A DNA stretch of 64,000 nucleotides from an uncultured Opitutia bacterium (GTDB lineage Bacteria > Verrucomicrobiota > Verrucomicrobiia > Opitutales > Opitutaceae): contig CAIMFY010000069.1 of assembly GCA_903840415.1 (NCBI GenBank), positions 1 through 64,000 on the forward strand, read 5' to 3'. Below are positions 57,500 to 64,000 of this stretch, one piece after another (the stretch's first letter is position 1; each line of letters opens with the position of its first letter). The notes below the pieces were generated by a model. The model saw only the letters and a program-made list of their open reading frames with translations, was not told the DNA's origin and made no database searches. The translations under genes and the position numbers were made by a program.

Positions 57500-58588
57500 T
57501 CACACCGCAACCTTCGGCGTCTCGGCGAGCGCAGCGTCGAAGGACTTCAGCATCGCGGCGATCGTTTCGTCGGTCTCGTCGCCCATGTTGGAGATGCGGA
57601 AGGTCTTTCCCTTCAGCTTGCCGTAGCCGCCATCGATTACGAGGTGATGCTTCGACTTGAGCGTCTTGTTCAGCGCGACGAGATCGTAGCCGAGGTTGTT
57701 CGCGAAGCAGTTGAGCGTGACTGAGCCATAGCCGTCCTTGGGGAAAAGCTTGAAGCCGTGCGCAAGCACTCGGTCGCGCACCGTCTTGTTTAGTCGCGCA
57801 TGGCGGGCGTAGCGGGCTTCGAGGCCCTCGGTCTTGATGTCGTCGAGCTTCGAGCGTAGCGCGTAGATGTGCGGGATGGTCGGCGTGCTCGGCGTCATGC
57901 CTGCCTCGTGGTTTTTCTGAAACTCGACGTAGTCGAAATAATAACCACGGTCCGACATCGTCGCGGCGCGGGCAAGCGCCTTCTTGGAAACCGACAAGAA
58001 TGACAGACCGGGTGGTAGCGCGAACGCCTTTTGCGATCCGCTCACCAGCACGTCGATCCCAAGTTCGTCTTTCTTAATCGGCAGTGCGCTGAGCGAGCTG
58101 ACGGTGTCGACGATGGCGATGACGTCGGGAAATTCGCGGACGACTTTCATGATCGCGGCGAGGTCGCTCATGCAGCCGCAGGAGGTTTCGTTGTGGATGA
58201 GGGTGATCGCGTCGTAGGCGCCGGTGGCGAGTTCCTTGCGGACCGCCTCGGGATCGACGGGCTGGCCCCACTCGAACTTCAGCGCGGCGGCCTGTTTGCC
58301 GCAGCGGAGCGAGACGTCGTTCCACTTGTCGGAGAAGGCGCCGTTCATGCAGTTGAGCACTTTCTTTTTGACGACGTTGCGCAGCGAGCCTTCCATCACG
58401 CCCCACGCGCTGCTCGTCGATAAATAGACGGCGTCCTGCGTGTAGCAGAGTGCCTGTAACTCCGGTTGAATGGAGTTATAGAGCGCGACGAAATCCGTGC
58501 TGCGGTGCCCAATCATGGGCTGCGACATGGCGCGGAGCGTTTTTTCCGAGACGGCGATGGGGCCGGGAATAAAGAGTTTGTAGCTCAT
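57500..58588 (-). CDS. Class V aminotransferase (serine/alanine--glyoxylate type)
   Basis: 362 residues, PLP fold type [27 protein letters not shown] is the N-terminal signature of serine/alanine-glyoxylate aminotransferases. [15 protein letters not shown] binds the PLP ring and [19 protein letters not shown] contains the Schiff-base Lys. [10 protein letters not shown] completes the family pattern. It interconverts amino acids and 2-oxo acids, probably serine or alanine with glyoxylate or pyruvate. The start at 58588 fits the signature; 20 codons upstream were discarded. It is divergent from lpxK. Confidence 0.85.
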   Translation of the reverse strand: MSYKLFIPGPIAVSEKTLRAMSQPMIGHRSTDFVALYNSIQPELQALCYTQDAVYLSTSSAWGVMEGSLRNVVKKKVLNCMNGAFSDKWNDVSLRCGKQAAALKFEWGQPVDPEAVRKELATGAYDAITLIHNETSCGCMSDLAAIMKVVREFPDVIAIVDTVSSLSALPIKKDELGIDVLVSGSQKAFALPPGLSFLSVSKKALARAATMSDRGYYFDYVEFQKNHEAGMTPSTPTIPHIYALRSKLDDIKTEGLEARYARHARLNKTVRDRVLAHGFKLFPKDGYGSVTLNCFANNLGYDLVALNKTLKSKHHLVIDGGYGKLKGKTFRISNMGDETDETIAAMLKSFDAALAETPKVAV

Positions 58589-58661
58589 GGTGTGTGCCCA
58601 GAGGCAGTGTGGAAAACAGATTGCGCGCCGGAGGGCGTCAACCTTCATTCGTGCGCACCGG

Positions 58662-59876
58662 ATGCCGCACCATTGGCTAACGAAACGACTTAACGCGCTC
58701 GAACTCTACACGATTGACGTGATTTATGGGCGGCGCTCCGACGCGGCTGCCGCTGTGTATGGTGCTTTTTTGCAGGCGCTGTCGTGGTTATTCAGCGGGG
58801 CGGTGCAGGCGCGGCTCTGGCTCTATCGTCACCGGATTTTCCACGACCAGCCGCTTGGCTGTCTCGTCGTCGTGGTCGGTAACCTCACCGTTGGCGGCAC
58901 CGGCAAGACACCCGTCGTCGAGAAATTTGCGCGCGCCCTGCACGAACGCGGTCGCAAAGTGGCCATCCTCAGCCGGGGCTACAAGAGCAAGGCGCCGCCC
59001 ATTTGGCAGCGCTGGTGGAATGATCTGACCTATGCCGCGGAACCGCCGCCCCGCATCGTCAGCGACGGCGAAAATGTGTTGCTCAACAGCGAGGAAGCCG
59101 GCGATGAGCCCTACATGCTCGCCCGCAATCTCCCGGGCGTGATCGTGCTTGTGGACAAAAACCGGGTGAAGGCCGGCGCCTACGCGATCAAGAAGTTCGG
59201 CTGCGACACACTCATCCTCGACGACGGATTCCAATACTTGCCGCTCAAGGGCCAGCTCAACCTGCTCCTCGTGGATAAAACAAATCCGTTCGGCAACGGC
59301 CATCTGCTGCCGCGCGGGGTGCTGCGCGAACCGATTAAGCACCTGCGCCGCGCGAGCTACGTTTTCCTCACCAAGTCCAACGGCCAACGAGACCATGATC
59401 TCGAGGCGCTCATCGCGCGGCACAACCCCGACGCCGACATCATCGAGTGCGCGCACCGGCCCCAGTATTTGCAGCGACTCGGCGTGCCCCGCGGCAGCAC
59501 AGAGGAACGCGTGCCGCTGACCTTTCTCAAGGGTCGCCGCGTGTTGGCATTCAGCGGCATCGCGACGCCGGAGAGTTTTGAAAAATTTCTGCGTGACCTC
59601 GGCGCTCTGATTGTCGCGCGCGAGCGCTATCTTGATCACTATCGGTTTGCCGAAGAAGATTTCGACGAACTCATGGCGCAAGCGAAGCGCGAGGGCGCCG
59701 AGTGTCTCGTGACGACTGAGAAAGATGCGGTGCGGATTCCTGAGGGACGCACGTGGTCGCTCCCGATTTATTACCTGCGCCTTGAAATCGAACTGATCAG
59801 CGGAGCGGCTGATTTCAACGAAGCGGTCTCGCGGATTTGTTTTCCGCAAAATGGCGTGCGCGCCATGAAGGAATAG
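58662..59876 (+). CDS. lpxK: Tetraacyldisaccharide 4'-kinase (LpxK)
   Basis: 404 residues. It has an N-terminal membrane-associated helix, then the P-loop [90 protein letters not shown] and [10 protein letters not shown]. These are all LpxK landmarks. It phosphorylates the lipid A disaccharide at 4', so the organism makes lipid A. The ATG at 58662 was preferred to an earlier one that overlaps the divergent aminotransferase start. Somewhat longer than E. coli LpxK (328), mainly through an insert around [12 protein letters not shown]. Confidence 0.92.
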   Translation: MPHHWLTKRLNALELYTIDVIYGRRSDAAAAVYGAFLQALSWLFSGAVQARLWLYRHRIFHDQPLGCLVVVVGNLTVGGTGKTPVVEKFARALHERGRKVAILSRGYKSKAPPIWQRWWNDLTYAAEPPPRIVSDGENVLLNSEEAGDEPYMLARNLPGVIVLVDKNRVKAGAYAIKKFGCDTLILDDGFQYLPLKGQLNLLLVDKTNPFGNGHLLPRGVLREPIKHLRRASYVFLTKSNGQRDHDLEALIARHNPDADIIECAHRPQYLQRLGVPRGSTEERVPLTFLKGRRVLAFSGIATPESFEKFLRDLGALIVARERYLDHYRFAEEDFDELMAQAKREGAECLVTTEKDAVRIPEGRTWSLPIYYLRLEIELISGAADFNEAVSRICFPQNGVRAMKE

Positions 59877-59965
59877 ACTGACGCTGCTTTTCCATCCCTG
59901 CGCGACCGGCTTTCCTTACCTTTCGCTTGCAGGCTCGCCGGAGTGCGGCGTTATTGGCCGGCAAC

Positions 59966-61090
59966 ATGATTATTGATCCTCGTTTCAACGAACTTGCGGC
60001 CGGGCTCACGGGATTTTCCACGGAACTCAAGAAAGGCGAGCGCGTGTTGATCGACGCTTTCGATGTGCCAGATGCGATGGTGATCGCGCTCATCCGCGCG
60101 ACGCGGGTCCGCGGGGCGCATCCCTACGTTCAACTCCACCGCGCCCGCGTCACGCGCGAAATGTCGCTCGGAGCCGAGGAGGATCAATTCGCTCCGCACG
60201 CCGAGATCGAACTCGCGCGGATGCAAAAGATGGACGCCTACATCGCGCTCCGTGGCTCCGACAACATCTTCGAATCGTCCGATGTGCCCTCTTCCCGCGT
60301 GCAACTGGTCTCGCGGCTAATGAAGCCGGTGCTCGATCACCGCGTGGGCAAGACGAAATGGGTCGTGCTCCGCTGGCCGAGCGCGGCGATGGCGCAACAG
60401 GCGGGCATGAGCACGGAGGCGTTCGAGGATTTTTACTTCAAGGTATGCACGCTCGATTACGCGCGGATGGTGCCCGGCATGGACGCGCTCGCCGAGTTGA
60501 TGAAGAAAACTGATCGCGTTCACCTCAAGGGACCTGGCACGGATCTCACGTTTTCGATCAAGGGTATCGGGGCCCAGCCGTGCGGCGGACTTCGCAACAT
60601 CCCCGATGGTGAAGTGTTTTCCTGCCCGGTGAAGGATAGCGTCGAGGGCTACCTGCAATACAACGCTCCGACCGTTTATCTCGGCGCGTCGTTCGACAAC
60701 ATCCGGCTCGGGTTCAAGAAGGGCAGGGTCGTCGAGGCGACCTCGAGCAACACGAAACGTCTGAATGAAATTTTGGATAGCGACCCCGGTGCCCGCTACA
60801 TCGGCGAGTTCGCGCTCGGATTCAATCCGCATATCCTCGAGCCGATGCGGGACATTTTGTTCGACGAAAAAATTGCCGGTTCGTTCCATTTCACGCCGGG
60901 CCAGGCCTACGAAGGCGTGGGCAACGGCAACAAATCACAAGTGCACTGGGACATGGTCTGCATTCAGCGGCCGGAATATGGCGGCGGCGAAATCTGGTTT
61001 GACGGGAAGCTGATCCGCAAGGACGGCCTGTTTGTGCCAAAAGCGCTGCACAAATTGAATCCAGGGTATCTGCTCGGAAACAAGAAGTGA
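59966..61090 (+). CDS. M29-family aminopeptidase
   Basis: 374 residues. [28 protein letters not shown] is the M29 (AmpS/PepS) N-terminus; [56 protein letters not shown] and the metal-binding [13 protein letters not shown] and [11 protein letters not shown] follow. It releases N-terminal amino acids from peptides in the cytoplasm, using two metal ions. The ATG at 59966 gives the family start; an upstream in-frame start at 59927 looks untranslated. Its TGA overlaps the ATG of the next gene (TGATG). Confidence 0.88.
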   Translation: MIIDPRFNELAAGLTGFSTELKKGERVLIDAFDVPDAMVIALIRATRVRGAHPYVQLHRARVTREMSLGAEEDQFAPHAEIELARMQKMDAYIALRGSDNIFESSDVPSSRVQLVSRLMKPVLDHRVGKTKWVVLRWPSAAMAQQAGMSTEAFEDFYFKVCTLDYARMVPGMDALAELMKKTDRVHLKGPGTDLTFSIKGIGAQPCGGLRNIPDGEVFSCPVKDSVEGYLQYNAPTVYLGASFDNIRLGFKKGRVVEATSSNTKRLNEILDSDPGARYIGEFALGFNPHILEPMRDILFDEKIAGSFHFTPGQAYEGVGNGNKSQVHWDMVCIQRPEYGGGEIWFDGKLIRKDGLFVPKALHKLNPGYLLGNKK

Positions 61091-62064
61091 TGCGCGATTT
61101 CATCCAGGCGTTGCCCAAGACCGAGACGCATCTGCACGTCGAGGGCGCGCTGCCTTACGAATTGCTGGAGGCGTGGCGGCCGGCGGATTATCCGCCGAAT
61201 CCGCCGTTTCGCGCCCGCAGCTACCGCTACAGGACGTTTCCAGATTTTGAGAAAATTTTGCTCGACGCCGCGCTCCCTTGGTTCACTACGCCGGAGCGCT
61301 ATTACGAGGCGTGCAAGGTGATATTTGCAAAACAACTTGCCCAAAACGTGCGCTATGTGGAGACGAGTTTCCATCTGCCCGTCACGAAGTTCATCAACGT
61401 GCCCGGTCCGGAAATCATCGCCGCGATCCGCGCTGCGGTGCCTGCCGGTCTTGAGGTGCGCATTTTTACCGGGATGCTCCGTAGCGACATCACCGGCGAT
61501 TTGCGCCCAACGATCAATCAACTCCACAATTGGGACGGTCTGGCGGGAGTGGATCTGCATGGTTTCGAGCAGATGCCGACATCGATCGAGACGGCGGAGG
61601 TTTGGGCGCGCCTGCGCGCGGCGGGCAAGGTGACCAAATGCCACGCAGGCGAATTCGACGGCCCGGCACGCGTTCGCGAAGCGATCGAACTTCTCGGGGT
61701 GAAACGTGTGCAGCATGGTGTGCGCGCCGTCGAAGACCCGGCAGTCGTCCGGCTCGCCGCAGAACGCGGTGTGACCTTCGACGTCTGCCCAATCAGCAAC
61801 GTCGGTTTGAGGGTGGCGCCGTCGATTCGCGAGCATCCGATTCGCCGGCTGATGCAGGCGGGCGTGCGCTGCACGGTGAGCACGGATGATCCGCTGTGCT
61901 TTGCCAATTCTCTGGTCGAGGAATACACGGCACTGGCGCTGGAGCTGAATTTCACCCGTGCGGAACTCGCCCAAGTCGCCCGCAACGGCTGGGAAGTCGC
62001 CGACGTGCCGTCGACAGTGCGCGATGCGGCTCTGACTGAAATCGCGCGGCTCGCCAAAGGTTGA
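61090..62064 (+). CDS. add: Adenosine deaminase family protein
   Basis: 324 residues, amidohydrolase barrel. The metal pair [13 protein letters not shown] (His14, His16), the third metal His and catalytic Glu in [20 protein letters not shown], and the metal Asp in [18 protein letters not shown] are all in place. [16 protein letters not shown] matches the SN motif. It deaminates adenosine or a related purine such as adenine or a modified nucleoside, so the gene symbol is tentative. It is translationally coupled to the peptidase gene upstream. Confidence 0.85.
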   Translation: MRDFIQALPKTETHLHVEGALPYELLEAWRPADYPPNPPFRARSYRYRTFPDFEKILLDAALPWFTTPERYYEACKVIFAKQLAQNVRYVETSFHLPVTKFINVPGPEIIAAIRAAVPAGLEVRIFTGMLRSDITGDLRPTINQLHNWDGLAGVDLHGFEQMPTSIETAEVWARLRAAGKVTKCHAGEFDGPARVREAIELLGVKRVQHGVRAVEDPAVVRLAAERGVTFDVCPISNVGLRVAPSIREHPIRRLMQAGVRCTVSTDDPLCFANSLVEEYTALALELNFTRAELAQVARNGWEVADVPSTVRDAALTEIARLAKG

Positions 62065-62085
62065 ACTGCGGTCCACCGTCGCTTC

Positions 62086-63129
62086 GTGTCGAAAGAATCC
62101 TACACCGTTCCCGAGGGCATCCGGCGCCTGCGCGCCGACAAGGCGCTCGCGCTGGCCTTTCCTGATCACAGCCGCACGGCGCTCCAACGGGCCTTCGACG
62201 CAGGGCTCGTCACGATTCACGGGGTTGCGGTGAAGCGCGACCACAGCGTGGCGGGCGGAGATGTCGTGGAGTTTGCCTTGCCCGAAATGAAACCGGCGAC
62301 GCTCCGGGCGGTGGACATTCCGCTCGACGTGATTTTCGAGGACAAACACCTGCTCGCGGTCAACAAGCCGGCCGGCATGGTGGTGCATCCTGGTGCGGCG
62401 ACGGGGGAGGACACGCTCGTCCACGCCTTGCTGGCGCATTGCGCCGGTGGTCTCAGTGGCATCGGTGGCGTCGAGCGTCCTGGCATCGTTCACCGGCTCG
62501 ATCGTGAAACAACGGGGATCATTATCGTGGCCAAGAACGACAAGGCCCATCGCGGTCTCGCTGCGCAATTTTCCGATCGCTCACTGCACAAGGAGTATCT
62601 CGCGCTCGTTACGGGCACGCCGACGCTCCTTAGCGGTAGCATCAAGAAGGCGATCGGTCGCAACCAGCAGCACCGGCACAAGATGACAGTGATCGACGAC
62701 GAGGATGAGGACCGGCACGGCAAGGATGCGCACACCGACTGGGAGGTCGTCGAGAAGTTCGGCAGCGTCGCGACGTTGCTGCGCTGCGTGATTCACACCG
62801 GTCGCACGCACCAGATCCGCGTGCACCTGAAGTCGCTCGGTCACATAATCCTCGGCGATGCAATCTACGGATGGAAACCTGACCGGCGGCTGGCGAAGCA
62901 ACCGGAGCGCGTGATGCTACACGCCGCGCATCTCATCGTCGCTCACCCGATCACAAAGAAGACTTTGGATTTGCGCGCGCCCCTACCGGCGGATTTTGAA
63001 ATGCTGATGACGCAGCTTAGAAAGATCGCGGCGACGGAGGCGAAAGCGCAGCGGCTAGTTGTCACGCCGGCGAAACCGCGGCGGAAGCCGGCTGCGCCGG
63101 AATATCACATCCACGAGTCGCGAAAGTGA
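62086..63129 (+). CDS. rluD: RluA/RluD-family rRNA pseudouridine synthase
   Basis: 347 residues from a GTG at 62086. An N-terminal S4 domain (RADKALALAFPDHSRTALQRAFDAGLVTIHGVAVKRDHSVAGGDVVEF) precedes the catalytic domain: VNKPAGMVVHPG, the catalytic HRLDRETTGIIIVAK, LHKEYLALVTG and IHTGRTHQIRVHLKSLGHIILGDAIYG. The basic tail (PKPRRKP-type) may help bind RNA. It makes pseudouridines in rRNA, and the S4-containing form suggests a large-subunit target like that of RluD. It converges on the Ppx/GppA gene. Confidence 0.9.
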   Translation: MSKESYTVPEGIRRLRADKALALAFPDHSRTALQRAFDAGLVTIHGVAVKRDHSVAGGDVVEFALPEMKPATLRAVDIPLDVIFEDKHLLAVNKPAGMVVHPGAATGEDTLVHALLAHCAGGLSGIGGVERPGIVHRLDRETTGIIIVAKNDKAHRGLAAQFSDRSLHKEYLALVTGTPTLLSGSIKKAIGRNQQHRHKMTVIDDEDEDRHGKDAHTDWEVVEKFGSVATLLRCVIHTGRTHQIRVHLKSLGHIILGDAIYGWKPDRRLAKQPERVMLHAAHLIVAHPITKKTLDLRAPLPADFEMLMTQLRKIAATEAKAQRLVVTPAKPRRKPAAPEYHIHESRK

Positions 63130-63139
63130 CGTGGTGCGG

Positions 63140-64000
63140 TCAGAGTTTCTCCAGCATTTCCGCGGCAAGACCGTAGCGGAGGTTGAAGAGGGAATTGCGG
63201 TAAGCGTCGAAGCCGCCGATCTTGGCCAAAGTGACGAGCGTCGCTAACGCCGTCGGAAACACATCGGCGCGGTTCGGTGGCAGGCCGGGAATCTGTCGGC
63301 GCGCGGACAGCGGGAGGTTGCCCAGTTCGGCGAGCAAATTGCGCAGCGTGGCCAAGGTGATGACTGGATTAGTCTGCTCGAATGTTTTCCCTGTCCGGGC
63401 GGCAATGATCGCGCGCACGGTGCTGACTGTTCCGCCGGTTCCGATCGCTATGGCGGGTGCGAAGGTGAAGCCACTGGCGAGGACCACAGCGCTGATATGG
63501 GCGGCGATGTGCTCTGCCGATTCGGTGGAAAAGCAGGCGGCGAAGTCGGGCACAAATTTTTCGGCGAGACGCACACAGCCGAGTTGGAGACTGACCGCTT
63601 GGCAGATTTTCCGATCGATAAACGTCAGGCACTCCAAGCTGCCGCCGCCGAGATCAAATACGTGGAAATCGCGCAGCACGGCGAGCGCCGGATCGCAGGT
63701 TAGACCGCGGCCGATGAGGTGAGCTTCCTCGTCGCCGGTGAGGATGCGAACGCTCAAGCCCGTCGCGGCGAGAACGCGGGCACGAAACTCGGCTCCGTTT
63801 GCCGCATCGCGCACCGCGCTCGTCGCGACAAGGACGCTTTGTGCCGGAGAAAAGGCGGTAGTCTCACTCAGTAACGCCACGATGGCCGCTAGCCCGCGGG
63901 CCATGCCTTCTTCGCTGAGACGGGGTTCGGCCCGGCTGATGCCAGCGCTGATGCGCGCGTCGAGTGTGCGGGAGGCGAGTGCCGTAATGTTGCCGGAGTC
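63140..64000 (-). CDS. Ppx/GppA-type phosphatase, 5' end beyond window
   Basis: A partial gene: the frame stays open to the right edge, with the last visible codon at 63998-64000. The visible 286 residues begin DSGNITALASRTLDARISAGI and continue LVATSAVRDAANGAEF, VRILTGDEEAHLIGRGL, the nucleotide loop VFDLGGGSLECLTF and IAIGTGGTVSTVRAI. These are actin-fold motifs of exopolyphosphatase/guanosine pentaphosphate phosphohydrolases. It hydrolyses polyphosphate or pppGpp; which one cannot be told. The extra HD domain of long Ppx forms is absent, so it is a short form. Confidence 0.9.
   Translation of the reverse strand, partial: DSGNITALASRTLDARISAGISRAEPRLSEEGMARGLAAIVALLSETTAFSPAQSVLVATSAVRDAANGAEFRARVLAATGLSVRILTGDEEAHLIGRGLTCDPALAVLRDFHVFDLGGGSLECLTFIDRKICQAVSLQLGCVRLAEKFVPDFAACFSTESAEHIAAHISAVVLASGFTFAPAIAIGTGGTVSTVRAIIAARTGKTFEQTNPVITLATLRNLLAELGNLPLSARRQIPGLPPNRADVFPTALATLVTLAKIGGFDAYRNSLFNLRYGLAAEMLEKL

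Overview
The window looks like chromosomal DNA of a high-GC, Gram-negative verrucomicrobium, most likely of the Opitutaceae. This rests on the style of the proteins: LptD and LpxK imply a lipid A outer membrane, several beta-barrel proteins end in Phe, classical menaquinone genes are present, and the IspH is of the long plant/cyanobacterial type. Taxonomy is inferred by recognition only; no database was consulted. There is no phage, insertion sequence, CRISPR array or rRNA. One tRNA gene, tRNA-Ser(GCU), is present.

Layout. 0-10 kb is the unusual part: sensory and outer-membrane genes (sensor-kinase remnant, TPR protein, beta-barrel, MFS carrier, CheW, chemoreceptor), several of them broken, ending at tRNA-Ser. 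10-15 kb (+): acylphosphatase, an ABC-2 exporter with an accessory repeat protein, a small membrane protein and menA. 15-20 kb (-): lptD, rsmB, scpA, an 88-aa gene and thioredoxin, read as one run. 20-28 kb: glgB, a secreted hypothetical, a Gre-like factor, then (+) a ParA-type ATPase, an unknown protein and a coiled-coil protein, an outer-membrane protein and an MFS carrier. 28-34 kb (-): alaS, hemJ, an 81-aa gene and an N-terminally extended ispH. 34-42 kb: hybrid histidine kinase, leuB, MBL hydrolase-ribD-rdgB, and a NarL-type two-component pair. 42-50 kb: metG-menF-(DUF1573/cytochrome c)-menD, kup, menB. 50-58 kb (-): P-loop kinase, papain-like protease, fba, an LTxxQ-type membrane protein, topoisomerase III and a class V aminotransferase. 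58-64 kb (+): lpxK, M29 aminopeptidase, adenosine deaminase, rluD, and a partial Ppx/GppA gene running off the right edge.

How the genes work together. MenF, MenD, MenB and MenA are four steps of menaquinone synthesis; menC, menE and menH are not here. The cytochrome-type protein between menF and menD ties that block to respiration. LptD and LpxK serve the outer membrane. AlaRS, MetRS, RsmB, RluD and tRNA-Ser serve translation. ScpA and the topoisomerase serve the chromosome.

The strongest observation is that the segment from about 2,524 to 9,407 appears to be inverted relative to its ancestral state. Both ends lie on the tetranucleotide CGCG. Computationally flipping the segment joins the truncated TPR gene in frame to an orphan coiled-coil/transmembrane fragment at 9,408-9,660. 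It also gives the chemoreceptor a new in-frame C-terminus, whose stop codon sits 21 nt before a strong terminator now stranded inside the TPR reading frame. The same region holds stubs that look like decayed histidine-kinase H-boxes. This may be a real inversion, a phase-variable switch or an assembly artefact; it can be tested. The best candidate for an undescribed functional module is the ParA/unknown/coiled-coil operon at 23.7-26.0 kb.
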